A stretch of DNA of 64,000 nt from Ilyomonas limi (GTDB taxonomy: Bacteria; Bacteroidota; Bacteroidia; Chitinophagales; Chitinophagaceae), in the NCBI RefSeq assembly GCF_005233845.1, contig NZ_SZQL01000005.1, forward strand, positions 1 through 64,000, given 5' to 3'. Shown piece after piece: positions 43,774-53,116 of the stretch. The number at the start of each line of letters is the position of its first letter. The stretch's first letter is position 1. The notes beneath the pieces were generated by a model that saw only the letters and a list, made by a program, of their open reading frames with translations, was not told where the DNA came from and did no database searches. The translations under genes and the position numbers were made by a program.

Positions 43774-46101
43774 ATGAAAGTTAAACAGTTTTCAGGTACA
43801 TTACTTTTCTTTCTTTTTTATTGTGTATGTTATGCTCAAACAGTCACGAGCATTATTCCATTACCCAACAATATAACATGGGGAAAGGATAGCTTTAGTT
43901 TTTCTCCGTGCACACACTTGGTCTGGGATAATAAAAATGCGGCATTAAAAGATGCGCTTCATCCTTTGGTAATGAAAATGAAAAAGGCTGCAGGATTGGA
44001 CCTGTTGTCAGCAACTAATTGCAACAAGAACAGGGTAGTAGTTAGTATTGATACAAGTATTAAAAGTGAAGAAGGATATTCTCTTGCCATACAACCCGAT
44101 GAAATACGCATAACAGCCGGAAAGCCTGCAGGTGTGTGGTATGCAGTACAAACACTCCTGCAATCATTACCATCACAAATTGAATCACCTGTAGTAGTTA
44201 GGAATATACTATGGAAAGTGCCTTGTGTTACTGTTGAAGATACGCCGCGATTTGCTTACCGCGGCCTTATGCTGGATGTGGCACGCAATTACATGGCAGT
44301 AGATTCTGTAAAGCGGCTGATAGATTTAATGGCAATGCTAAAGCTTAACCGTTTTCACTGGCATTTAACAGACAATGATGGCTGGCGTTTTGAAAGTAAA
44401 AGATACCCGAAATTAACAACAATAGGTGCTTACAGAAAAGGTAGTCCGATTGGTAATAATATCACCTACAATTACAACAGTTTGCCGCACGATACACGCT
44501 ACGGTGGCTATTATACTGTTGCACAAATGAAAGACGTAGTAGCATATGCTGCCGAACGTTTTATCACTGTTATCCCCGAGATAGAAATGCCTGCACATGC
44601 GATGGCGGCTATTGCTTCCTATCCATTTCTCTCCTGTGTGGATAGTAATGGGCATCCTTTTCCATATCCCGAACAAATACAAGGCGAGTTTTGTACGCGC
44701 GATGAAGTATTTACTTTTTTAGATACCATATTATCAGAAGTGATGGATATTTTTCCATCTGAATATATACACATAGGCGGCGATGAAGCAGAAAAAGAAA
44801 ACTGGAAGAAATGCACTTATTGCCGCCAGCGGATGAAAGAAGAAGGCATCACCAATGTGAATGAATTGCAGAGTTATTTTATTGAACGGATTGAAAAATT
44901 TGTAAACAGTAAGGGCAGAAAAATTATTGGCTGGGACGAGATTATGCAGGGTGGCGTGGCTCCTAATGCAGCGGTAATGAGTTGGACAGGAGAGGAGAAC
45001 GGAATGAAGGCTGCGTCCGAAGGACGTCCGGTAGTAATGACGCCTTTGCCTTATTGCTACTTTGATCATTACCAGGCGAGTGATCCCGGTGAACCAAGTG
45101 GCTATCCCGGCTTAACAAGGTTGGTAGACGTGTATGGATATAATCCCTTGTCAAAAGAAGTGGACACTAATTTAGCCCATAATATTACAGGTGCACAAGG
45201 TAACTTATGGACCGAATATGTGCCTACTGCATCCAAGGCCGATTATATGTTGTTTCCACGTTCCATAGCTTTAGCTGAAGTGGCATGGACGCAACCTCAA
45301 TTGAAAGATTATAATGACTTTGTAAGGCGATTGCAGGAATACAATAAGCGGTTGGATTTACACAGTGTTAATTACTCCAGACATATGCACGATCTCCAAT
45401 TGAGCAATATGGAAAATAAAAAGGGTGATCATTATATGACCATCAAAAGTTCCATAATCGGAGATACTATTTATTACACACTTGATGGCAGTACGCCCAC
45501 AATGCATTCATCCATTTATACACAACCTATTAATATTACTAAAACAAGCACATTGCAGGCTGCTGTTATCAAAAACGGGCAAATTATTGACCTACAGGTA
45601 AAAAAATATATACTGCATAAAGCGGTAGGCGTAAAGGGGGCACTGGAAATTGCACCTGATTACAACATCTTGGGAGATACGGATAGCTGGCACAATGGAA
45701 GCCTTGCAGATAATACAAGAATGAACGACTACCGCTTTAAAGATGAAATCCGTTATAATGGCGATAAATGGCTGGGCTGGAATGATAAACCATTTATTGG
45801 CACACTCGATTTTACAAAGCCGGAACGAATAAATAAAGTAACCCTGCGCTTTTATCATAATGTTCCATTCGGAATACTCATTCCTAAGTCGGTTACACTG
45901 CAAAGCTCCGGTGATGGCGTAGTATTTAAAGATCTGGCTACAGCAACCATTCCTTATCCTGCAGTTACCGGAGCAGTTACTTTGCCGGTTGAGCTTTCTG
46001 ATATAACAACGCGTTATCTCAAAATTATTGCACAACCCTATGGCAAAACGCCAGCCGGCAACAATGCTTACTTGTTTGTAGATGAAGTGATAGTAGAGTA
46101 G
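43774..46101 (+). CDS. GH20 beta-N-acetylhexosaminidase with CHB_HEX and discoidin-like tail
   Basis: A secreted exo-hexosaminidase that removes GlcNAc or GalNAc from glycan ends. The 775-aa product has a signal peptide ending near CYAQT and a GH20 N-domain. The catalytic barrel has NRFHWHLTDNDGWRFESKRY, PEIEMPAHAMAAI and the catalytic Asp-Glu pair in YIHIGGDEAEKENW (about residues 337-338). It also has WDEIMQGG and GAQGNLWTEYV. A CHB_HEX-like domain (IYYTLDGSTPT) and a discoidin-like domain (KWLGWNDKPFIGTLDF; YLFVDEVIVE) form the tail. The frame also allows ATG 43765. It is divergent from the beta-helix gene. Confidence 0.94.
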   Translation: MKVKQFSGTLLFFLFYCVCYAQTVTSIIPLPNNITWGKDSFSFSPCTHLVWDNKNAALKDALHPLVMKMKKAAGLDLLSATNCNKNRVVVSIDTSIKSEEGYSLAIQPDEIRITAGKPAGVWYAVQTLLQSLPSQIESPVVVRNILWKVPCVTVEDTPRFAYRGLMLDVARNYMAVDSVKRLIDLMAMLKLNRFHWHLTDNDGWRFESKRYPKLTTIGAYRKGSPIGNNITYNYNSLPHDTRYGGYYTVAQMKDVVAYAAERFITVIPEIEMPAHAMAAIASYPFLSCVDSNGHPFPYPEQIQGEFCTRDEVFTFLDTILSEVMDIFPSEYIHIGGDEAEKENWKKCTYCRQRMKEEGITNVNELQSYFIERIEKFVNSKGRKIIGWDEIMQGGVAPNAAVMSWTGEENGMKAASEGRPVVMTPLPYCYFDHYQASDPGEPSGYPGLTRLVDVYGYNPLSKEVDTNLAHNITGAQGNLWTEYVPTASKADYMLFPRSIALAEVAWTQPQLKDYNDFVRRLQEYNKRLDLHSVNYSRHMHDLQLSNMENKKGDHYMTIKSSIIGDTIYYTLDGSTPTMHSSIYTQPINITKTSTLQAAVIKNGQIIDLQVKKYILHKAVGVKGALEIAPDYNILGDTDSWHNGSLADNTRMNDYRFKDEIRYNGDKWLGWNDKPFIGTLDFTKPERINKVTLRFYHNVPFGILIPKSVTLQSSGDGVVFKDLATATIPYPAVTGAVTLPVELSDITTRYLKIIAQPYGKTPAGNNAYLFVDEVIVE

Positions 46102-46584
46102 GAATAGGATGTGAAGGATGGTCATTAAGAATTTAAAGCTATTAACATTGTAAACTTATACACGATGCAGCGATGCTGCAGGCTACATGTGTTTAAAAGC
46201 TGTGTCATGGCGGGCTTCGCTCCCCTCTCAATGGCTACAATGCCGTACTACAAAATATTGAATGCACATTTCTTATACTTATGCTGCAAACTTTACTGAG
46301 ATTTAGCCCTTACAACCTTTGATTAAGAACTAATGAAAAAGCAGTATAGTATTTTTACTTAAATACCAATTTATTTTTAATCCTACTATTAGGGCATGTT
46401 ACAGCCTGAAGCATGTATTTTATCACCTTAGTAGCTCTATATCATAGCAAAAGACAGTAAAGTTGAAGCATACCTGATGTACAATATTTGCATCCTGCAA
46501 ATGCCATGTGCTTAAATATTTTTAAGATGGATGAAAAGTTCTATAAAATTGATTTATAATGTACTAACAGCCAACTATAGCCTT
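46102..46584. other. intergenic region upstream of the GH-A lipoprotein
   Basis: No gene is seen. A small GCAGC/GCTGC hairpin lies near 46166-46178; the rest is AT-rich with stops in all frames. Confidence 0.45.
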
Positions 46585-46592
46585 TATTTTTG
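46585..46592 (+). promoter_or_regulatory. -7 box (TAttTTTG) of the GH-A lipoprotein gene
   Basis: TATTTTTG matches TAnnTTTG and lies 34 nt before ATG 46627. It falls inside the upstream open frame, so it favours the 46627 start. Confidence 0.5.
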
Positions 46593-46626
46593 CAGTGTTT
46601 TTAAATCCAATATCACATCCAATATC

Positions 46627-47655
46627 ATGAAAAACTACTATCTACTTGCAGTAGCATTTACTGCCCTGTTGTTTTGCAGTTGTCAAAAAGAAGAATTAAA
46701 AGGCCGCTTTCCCGACAATTTGGGCAGAGACAAAGAATCTTCTTCTTTACCCCGGGATCAAGCCCAGCTTTCAAAAACAAGAAGCGTACAGTATGGTGCT
46801 TTAATCAATGCCCCCAGTAAAAAAGGCAGTTTAGATTTTCAGGTTAATGTTGCAAACCAGCTTGGTATTTCCTGCCTCAGATCTCGTGTTATAGTATCCG
46901 ATCCGGGTGAAGTAGCTATTTTAAACTCCGGTTATAAAGTGCTACTCAACTTTAATAGTGATTACGAGGGAACTCCTTTGCCTTTTGTATCAAACCTTGC
47001 ACAATATCAAACAGATTTGCAACAAATAATCTCCAATTTTTCAGCATTGCCAGTGGTGGCTGCCATTGAAAATGAAGAGTCTAATAGAATGTATCACTCC
47101 GGCACAGCGCAGGAGTATATCAATCAGTTAAGTGTAGCTATTGATGTAATGCACGCCAACGGCATTAAGGTAACAAATGGTGGTATTACAGATGCAGGCC
47201 TTAACTATCTGGTTTATCAGGATTTTATGAATCAGGGTAAATACGATTCTGCAGAACAGTTTAAGAAGCTTGTACATGTAACTCCAAAAAACCCTAATAC
47301 TCAAAACAGAGGCAGATATGTTGATACATTATTACAGGCGTATGCACAAATGGAACTGGATTATGTAAACTTCCACTGGAAGGCTGGCTCGGCAGATATG
47401 CAGGCTTTAACAGAAGTAATTGCTTATCTGAAGAAAAGAACCGGCAAGCCCATTATCAGCAATGAACTGGGACAGTTTGATAAAGATCCTAATACTTTAA
47501 CAGCGCTTATTCAAAAGTGTACCGATGAAGATTTCCCTTATATTATATGGTATAGCCCGGATGAAAATGCCGGCAAAAAAGACGCACCATTACAGTATAG
47601 CGATGCCTCACTTACGCCTTCCGGTATTGCTTACCAGCGTTATCCTAAACATTAA
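46627..47655 (+). CDS. clan GH-A-like TIM-barrel lipoprotein
   Basis: The frame is open from 46531, but ATG 46627 (MKNYYLLAVAFTALLFCSCQ) gives a lipoprotein signal with lipidated Cys19. The 342-aa product has the hallmarks of a clan GH-A barrel. A strand ends in a likely acid/base Glu (VVAAIENEESN), another in a likely nucleophile (KPIISNELGQFD), with YVNFHWKAGS and FPYIIWYSPDEN near. I cannot assign a GH family or substrate. It is on the same strand as the GH20 gene, but 525 bp apart with its own promoter box, and is followed by a terminator. Confidence 0.65.
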   Translation: MKNYYLLAVAFTALLFCSCQKEELKGRFPDNLGRDKESSSLPRDQAQLSKTRSVQYGALINAPSKKGSLDFQVNVANQLGISCLRSRVIVSDPGEVAILNSGYKVLLNFNSDYEGTPLPFVSNLAQYQTDLQQIISNFSALPVVAAIENEESNRMYHSGTAQEYINQLSVAIDVMHANGIKVTNGGITDAGLNYLVYQDFMNQGKYDSAEQFKKLVHVTPKNPNTQNRGRYVDTLLQAYAQMELDYVNFHWKAGSADMQALTEVIAYLKKRTGKPIISNELGQFDKDPNTLTALIQKCTDEDFPYIIWYSPDENAGKKDAPLQYSDASLTPSGIAYQRYPKH

Positions 47656-47690
47656 ATGTTATTTGTTGTAGGTTAGAGAGCATAAACAAT

Positions 47691-47737
47691 AAAAGCTTAT
47701 TCTGCTTAATACATTCAAAAGCAGAATAAGCTTTTTT
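47691..47737 (+). terminator. terminator after the GH-A-like lipoprotein
   Basis: Perfect 17-bp stem AAAAGCTTATTCTGCTT/AAGCAGAATAAGCTTTT with an 11-nt loop and a T run. Confidence 0.9.
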
Positions 47738-47874
47738 ATTACTGTTATAAACTATAAAACAGCTTACGTACTTAGTTATGCTTGTGTACGCACTTTACAT
47801 AAAGCAATAACAATTCACAGCATTAGTTATTGCTTTATTCACTATCTTTTTAATTCCCGGTAAATACAATGGTT

Positions 47875-48681
47875 TTATTTTACAGCTTCGTAAACTACTG
47901 CGCTCAAGGTTGTTTTAAAGGTTTCCTCACCAAACATCTCCGTCAGTTCCTTGCCTGCTATTTCCACCAGTTTTTCGGGTGCATTTGGATCTTTGTTTGC
48001 TATTATTTTAAATGCGGGAGTGCCTAAAATCAAGCCTTTTGCAGCATCATAAGGCGTTCCATAAATACCTTCTTTACTTACAGCTTCAATATGTATATCA
48101 CTAAAACCTGCTTTTTTTAATAAAGATTCTATTGTTTGCTGATCGTAAAAAGAAAACGGCACATTGTAAAAATCGGCAGCCGCTTCATCCACATACTTTG
48201 CTGTTATGTTTCTGATGATAAGGGTAAGCTCATTGTTTTCTAATTTATCCCAGGTACTAAACAACAATTTGCCGCCACTTTTCAACACGCGATAGACTTC
48301 ATCAAATGCTTTTTGCTTATCAGGAATAAACATAAAGCCAAACTGGCAAACAACGGTATCAAAGCTATCATTGTCAAAGGGTAATTGTTGTGCATCTGCT
48401 TCTGCAAATTGCAGGTTTTGATGCTGTATATTTTGTTTTGCAACGGCTACCATTCCGGCATTCAAATCTGTTGCAATCAAGGTGGCATCGGGCAATAAAT
48501 GTTGTATTAAATGGCGTGTAACCCTGCCTGTTCCGCAAGCTATTTCCAACACCTTTTTAGCTTTATTGGTATCTATGCGTTGTACTAAATCTATAGCATA
48601 CGGTTCAAAAAATAATGGACCCATGTACTTATCATAATTTGCCGGAATGGAGCCTGCGAATTGTGTATGTTCTGTTTTCAT
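47875..48681 (-). CDS. class I SAM-dependent methyltransferase
   Basis: The 268-aa product has the Rossmann methyltransferase motifs: motif I VLEIACGTGRVTRHLI, ATDLNAGMVAVAK, then FAEADAQQLPFDNDSFDTVV and the post-II DEVYRVLKSGGKLLFSTWD. This is the ubiE/menG-like class, but the substrate is not clear. It is isolated and divergent from the SnoaL-like gene. Confidence 0.85.
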   Translation of the reverse strand: MKTEHTQFAGSIPANYDKYMGPLFFEPYAIDLVQRIDTNKAKKVLEIACGTGRVTRHLIQHLLPDATLIATDLNAGMVAVAKQNIQHQNLQFAEADAQQLPFDNDSFDTVVCQFGFMFIPDKQKAFDEVYRVLKSGGKLLFSTWDKLENNELTLIIRNITAKYVDEAAADFYNVPFSFYDQQTIESLLKKAGFSDIHIEAVSKEGIYGTPYDAAKGLILGTPAFKIIANKDPNAPEKLVEIAGKELTEMFGEETFKTTLSAVVYEAVK

Positions 48682-48988
48682 AAAGCAAATGTTTGGTGTG
48701 TAAAAGGGATAATGAAATTAGGTATAAAGGTTGATAAAGGCTATAAAACAAATGGGAAATAAAATGCTGAGCAACTGCAGCATTTTATCTGGTAAATAGT
48801 ACTTCTTTCAATAAAAGAAAATTAATAATTTGTAGTACCTTTCCTTGTAGAATAGGTGCTGCTATAATTCATACTCCTGCTCCGGATTTGCTCCTTATGG
48901 CTGTAAAATAGCTTGTACGTACCGGCAGCATCTTTAACTGTTATTTTCATTCACCAGTCTGTACCTCTACAGACACAAAACTTTCGCT
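48682..48988. other. divergent intergenic region
   Basis: AT-rich gap between two divergent genes; probably holds both promoters. No exact TAnnTTTG box found (a near match, AACATTTG, precedes the methyltransferase). Confidence 0.4.
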
Positions 48989-49396
48989 ATGCAAACTATT
49001 TTAGACAACGCTGCTACTGTAGCACAAATGTTCGATGCCTTTAAAAAGGGAGAGGTTGACAAGTTGCTCTCTTTCATGCATCCCAGAGTTATATGGACGA
49101 TATCTGGTGCTGCACCAATACCTTATGCCCGCACTTACAGGGGAAAGCAGGATACAGCTTCCTTTTTTCCGGAGGTTGCCAGAGCAGTAACCTTTACAGA
49201 ATTTGAGCCGGAAAAAATTGTAAACATTGACGATCACACGGTAGTGTCTATTGGTCACCTTACCGCTATTGCAAACGAAACAGGTAAAGAAATGAAGAGT
49301 GATTGGGTGATGTTATCTGAGTTTGACGAAGAAGGAATGCTGGTACGATTCAGAGATTATACAGATACACAAACTGTTGCAAAGGCTTTTCAATAA
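48989..49396 (+). CDS. SnoaL-like/NTF2-fold protein
   Basis: The 135-aa product fits the nuclear-transport-factor-2-like fold. It has an N-terminal helix (TILDNAATVAQMFDAFKKGE), then LSFMHPRVIWTISGAAPIPYART, and strands ending in DWVMLSEFDEEGMLVRFRDYTD. SnoaL-like proteins act as isomerases, cyclases or small-molecule binders; this one has no assigned reaction. No signal peptide. It is alone on its strand, with long gaps on both sides. Confidence 0.7.
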   Translation: MQTILDNAATVAQMFDAFKKGEVDKLLSFMHPRVIWTISGAAPIPYARTYRGKQDTASFFPEVARAVTFTEFEPEKIVNIDDHTVVSIGHLTAIANETGKEMKSDWVMLSEFDEEGMLVRFRDYTDTQTVAKAFQ

Positions 49397-49967
49397 AGGA
49401 TACCTGCTACCAAAATAAAAGTGTGTAATTATTTCACCTGCAGAAGTTTGCTTGTGTGGGGTGAAATTTTGCTGTCTTTCCTTTTTTGCATGAATAAATG
49501 GTGCAGGAAAAATAGATGAAATCCATTCTTCACATAAAGACGCCATATAGGATTTATAACTGCTTTTGTTGCTGTTTATCGCCCGGCACATTCGCCTTTT
49601 TGAGCCTCAATCCACGTTCCTCACGATTAAGTAATACTACAAAGCACATTGAATAAATGTAAGCACTACAATTGTGCAAGCCAACGGTACAAATGGTAGG
49701 TAGCTATACAGTGTATTAGTGCTGCGCACTTTGAAGTAAAATGTAACGATAACCCGCCAACTGTTTTCATTAATATAATTGCTCTTATAAGGAGCATCTG
49801 TCAAAATAAATTCATTATTCAGTTAATTCAATCATAGCCTCTATATAGTAAAGATATATAGCTTAAAATCACATTATATTAGATGCAGCAGCAAACAAGT
49901 AACTATTTTATCTGCTTATTTTGCACATCATTACAATTCAATATCAATCGAAACAAAGGTGCTTTTT
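49397..49967. other. long intergenic region, no gene seen
   Basis: 571 bp of AT-rich sequence with stops in all frames and no recognisable element. A transcription start for the next gene is likely near its end. Confidence 0.45.
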
Positions 49968-50519
49968 ATGTTCCTTAAAAAACAAATCTTCCTGCTGTGT
50001 TTGCTATTATCCGGTTATCTGTTTTCCAATGCGCAAATAGAAGTGAATCACGTATCACTCAAAGGCTTTAAAGAAACAGGTTTTGGTGCATTCTTAAACT
50101 TTAGTGTGCCGGTTTCCGATGCCAATTACGTAACGCTCGAAGGCGGCTTGCAATATTACATTAACGAATATGACGAAGACTTAGGATTAATACCAGTATT
50201 GGCAGGCTATCGCTATACACTTAACGGCAGTGGCACCGGACTGTATGTAGAACCGAATGCGGGCTATATGTTTGGATCTTCTTCCATAGAAGAATATGAT
50301 GCTAATGGAAACCCGGTACAGGATGGCTATGATGTTGCACACGAAAAGGTTGCCGGACCAGTGGCCGGTATTAACCTCGGCTATCTGTTTGAGCCCGGTG
50401 GCAGAATTCAATTCAATGTAGCGCTGCGCTACGAGCATAGTTTTGGATCTTATGCTACCAACACAATTGGTTTGCGCATTGCGCATGCTTTCACCTTTGG
50501 CAGAAGGAATGACTATTAA
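49968..50519 (+). CDS. outer-membrane beta-barrel protein (183 aa)
   Basis: The product has a signal peptide (cleavage near FSNAQ) and then alternating amphipathic strands (FGAFLNFSVPVSD; YVTLEGGLQYYINEYDE; IPVLAGYRYTLNGSG; GPVAGINLGYLFEPGG; IQFNVALRYEHSFG). It ends in a barrel-type strand (TIGLRIAHAFTFG). This is the pattern of a small outer-membrane barrel. The ATG at 49968 gives a better signal than the GTG at 49959. It precedes another barrel gene by 47 nt and is probably in one operon with it. Confidence 0.75.
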   Translation: MFLKKQIFLLCLLLSGYLFSNAQIEVNHVSLKGFKETGFGAFLNFSVPVSDANYVTLEGGLQYYINEYDEDLGLIPVLAGYRYTLNGSGTGLYVEPNAGYMFGSSSIEEYDANGNPVQDGYDVAHEKVAGPVAGINLGYLFEPGGRIQFNVALRYEHSFGSYATNTIGLRIAHAFTFGRRNDY

Positions 50520-50566
50520 TAAACTTTCCTCATTTTATAATACAATTAATTGCGACTTAAACAGAT

Positions 50567-51829
50567 ATGAAAAAAACAATAGTGCTTGCGCTTTGTTGCC
50601 TGGTTTTTATTACCTCCTATGCACAAAAAAACATGAAGGAAGGCTTTGTTGTACTGAACAGCGGCGATACTTTAAAAGGCTTTATTGATTATCGTGAATG
50701 GTACAAAAATCCCGGCAGTATATTGTTTGGCGTTGCTAATGCAGGAGATATGCGACGGTACAAACTGAAGGATATTACCTGCTTTGCTGTTGACGGCAGC
50801 GAAATGTACCAACGGTATTATGTAAAGATGAGTATGGATAGAATATTAATGGGCAATATCGGCGAAAAAGATACGTCAAGCCGTATGGATACCGTTTTTT
50901 TGAAAGTATTGCAAACAGGCAATAAAGTAACCCTGTTTTCTTACTCAGATGATGTAAAGAAAAGATTGTACATACTTCCGGCAAACGAAACCATACCCGT
51001 TGAATTGCAAAACAGTGAGTATATAGTTAACGGGCAGGTGATCAATGAAAAAGAATACCGCTCTGTTTTGTTAAGTATTGCACGCAATTACATGCCGGAT
51101 GCAGCAGATTTACAAACGTTTATCTATAATCAGGATTATTCTCAAAATAATATCATGAATATCTGCTACAAAATTAATGGGATCAGCCCGCAAGCTGTTG
51201 TTAAGCAGAAAGAAAAAAATATACCATCCCGCTTCCGTTTTTTTGCGGGTGTTGGGGTAAACAGCGGCGAGATAAGTATCGGCGGCAACAATCATTATGC
51301 AGGTAAAACAGCAGGCGCAACTTATGGAACTATAGTAGATGCCGGTGCAGATATATTGGTTAATCCTTCGATTGGCAGATTATTTCTCAGAAGCCAGTTA
51401 ACTGCTTCAGCGTATAAAACTAATGCCTATACTTCTGTAAAATATTACGAAGCGAAAGAAAATTATTACCTGACATTTAATCAGCGCAATATAGCATTGC
51501 ATGAACAACTGAATTATAACCTGTATAACGGACATAATTTAAAATGGTTTGTGGGTGCAGGTGTTGGTGTTAATTTTTCATCTTATCCTGAAAATGAAGA
51601 AAAATTTATACGCGAAGGCTTGGGAGATACAACCAGTAGTATTAATGATAAGTACGTCGTTACCATCAAGAATTTCTGGCTTAATACAGCTCTTAGATCC
51701 GGGTTTACAATAAAGAATTTAGATGTTGCGCTTGCGTATTACCCCAAAACCTCACTCTCTCAAAATTCTGTTATTGGTGTTTACAACTCATCGCTTCAAT
51801 TACAGGTGAATTATGTGTTTTTTAAGTAG
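50567..51829 (+). CDS. secreted protein with C-terminal beta-barrel (420 aa)
   Basis: A signal peptide (cleavage near SYAQK) is followed by an N-terminal domain of about 200 residues (KEGFVVLNSGDTLKGFIDYR; RRYKLKDITCFAVDG). This matches a Bacteroidetes family often found as outer-membrane proteins of unknown role. From about residue 215, strands alternate (FRFFAGVGVNSGEISIGG; FLRSQLTASAYKTNAYTS; LNTALRSGFTIKNLDVALAY) and the protein ends in LQLQVNYVFFK, a barrel-type terminus. It follows the 183-aa barrel gene by 47 nt. A terminator lies 58 nt downstream. Confidence 0.7.
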   Translation: MKKTIVLALCCLVFITSYAQKNMKEGFVVLNSGDTLKGFIDYREWYKNPGSILFGVANAGDMRRYKLKDITCFAVDGSEMYQRYYVKMSMDRILMGNIGEKDTSSRMDTVFLKVLQTGNKVTLFSYSDDVKKRLYILPANETIPVELQNSEYIVNGQVINEKEYRSVLLSIARNYMPDAADLQTFIYNQDYSQNNIMNICYKINGISPQAVVKQKEKNIPSRFRFFAGVGVNSGEISIGGNNHYAGKTAGATYGTIVDAGADILVNPSIGRLFLRSQLTASAYKTNAYTSVKYYEAKENYYLTFNQRNIALHEQLNYNLYNGHNLKWFVGAGVGVNFSSYPENEEKFIREGLGDTTSSINDKYVVTIKNFWLNTALRSGFTIKNLDVALAYYPKTSLSQNSVIGVYNSSLQLQVNYVFFK

Positions 51830-51886
51830 TTTTAGTATTGATATATGCATTGTTTTTAGTACTGTTTGCGCAGTACATCACACAAT

Positions 51887-51919
51887 AAAAAAGGCAGGTT
51901 TACAAGACCTGCCTTTTTT
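51887..51919 (+). terminator. Rho-independent terminator
   Basis: Perfect 13-bp stem AAAAAAGGCAGGT/ACCTGCCTTTTTT with a 7-nt loop. Runs of A and T at both ends allow it to work in both directions. Confidence 0.88.
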
Positions 51920-52024
51920 ATTGCAATTATTTTTATACTGATGTTGTTGGTTACAATCATCTTTACACAATTAAAATTTTTACTACTTTCACCTCTCATT
52001 GTTCATCAACGATTACAGCTATCC

Positions 52025-52717
52025 ATGAAGCCCATTATCCAGATTTCTCTTGATATTATTGATATAGATGAAGCGCTCAAAACAGCAGCCATGGCTATGC
52101 GTGCAGGTGTTGATTGGCTGGAAGCCGGTACGCCACTTATTCTCGCGGAAGGATTGAATGGTGTAAGAAAGCTAAGAGAAGCTTTTCCTCACGTTCCCAT
52201 TGTTGCCGACCTAAAAACCATGGATGGTGGCTACCTCGAAGCAGAGATGATGTTTAAAGCCGGCGCTACGCATGTAGTAGTAATGGCACGCGCGCATGAA
52301 GAAACCATCAAATGCGTAGTGCAGGCAGGTAAAGATTTTAGTGGCAAAGTGATGGGCGATAATCTGGCTTGTGAGGATAAAATAGACGCAGCAAAAATGC
52401 TGGAAGATTTAGGTTGCGATTATATAGTACATCACATTGGTTATGATGAACGGCGCGGCATTGCCGCAAAGGGCTTGCGCATGCCAAGTCCTCTGGATCA
52501 ATTGAAAGAAGTAGCAGCAGCAGTACAGATACCTGTACAGGCAGTAGGTGGTTTAACGCTGGAGCAAGTGGTTAAATGTCCTCTATACGGTGCTCCGTTA
52601 GTAGTGCTTGGTGCTCCCGTAACCATTGATGCCGACGCCTTTAAAACCGCCGATGGAAATGTAGAAGCGTCATTGAAAATGATTTGTGATAGGATACATG
52701 GGTATGGTGAGAGGTGA
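52025..52717 (+). CDS. HPS/KGPDC-family (orotidine-decarboxylase superfamily) sugar-phosphate enzyme
   Basis: The frame is open from 51866, but the terminator at 51887-51919 rules out translation from there and ATG 52025 fits the family. The 230-aa product is a TIM barrel with the superfamily motif DxKxxD in VADLKTMDGGY (Asp62, Lys64, Asp67). It also has GVDWLEAGTPLILAEG at the start, KVMGDNLACEDKIDAAKM and VQAVGGLTLEQV. Relatives are 3-hexulose-6-phosphate synthase and 3-keto-L-gulonate-6-phosphate decarboxylase; motif reading cannot separate them. It lies 399 bp before a dehydrogenase gene and may act in the same sugar pathway. Confidence 0.8.
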   Translation: MKPIIQISLDIIDIDEALKTAAMAMRAGVDWLEAGTPLILAEGLNGVRKLREAFPHVPIVADLKTMDGGYLEAEMMFKAGATHVVVMARAHEETIKCVVQAGKDFSGKVMGDNLACEDKIDAAKMLEDLGCDYIVHHIGYDERRGIAAKGLRMPSPLDQLKEVAAAVQIPVQAVGGLTLEQVVKCPLYGAPLVVLGAPVTIDADAFKTADGNVEASLKMICDRIHGYGER

Positions 52718-53116
52718 GTAGTAAATTGTGAATAATTAATTGTGAACGGTGAATATCATGTATTCAAAACAGGTTGGTATCCTGAAAAAAATATACAGAG
52801 GATTTTTGTCAGCCAAACCATACATCTAAAAATTAAAATCCATCTTAGATTAAATGGCGCGCTGCACGGATGGATGCGCGGAGCGATCATGCCGTCCTTG
52901 AACTAGCGAAGTAGCTCATTGAGGCAAAAGAAAATAGTAGTTCACGAAATAACTAAGCGAAGTGATTTCATGAATACCATTGAAAAAACATCAATACATT
53001 CATAGCTTTTTGTTACTTTTTTCTTTCAGGAGAAAAAGTAAATATGAACTATAGTTATAAAATCACCTCCAATACTTATGGTGTTTCACTAAATAAAAAT
53101 TAAGTTAGTCTCATAT
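52718..53116. other. intergenic region with repeat-like sequence
   Basis: No gene. It contains short GCGAAG-rich strings (near 52917 and 52962) and inverted TTCATGAA-type sequence, like other intergenic repeats in this window, but no clear ends. Confidence 0.4.

Noticed and set aside
41644-46101. Classical polysaccharide utilisation locus
   Set aside because: No SusC/SusD-type genes are present.
51866-52024. Longer N-terminus for the HPS-like protein
   Set aside because: A strong terminator lies within it, and the family start is at 52025.
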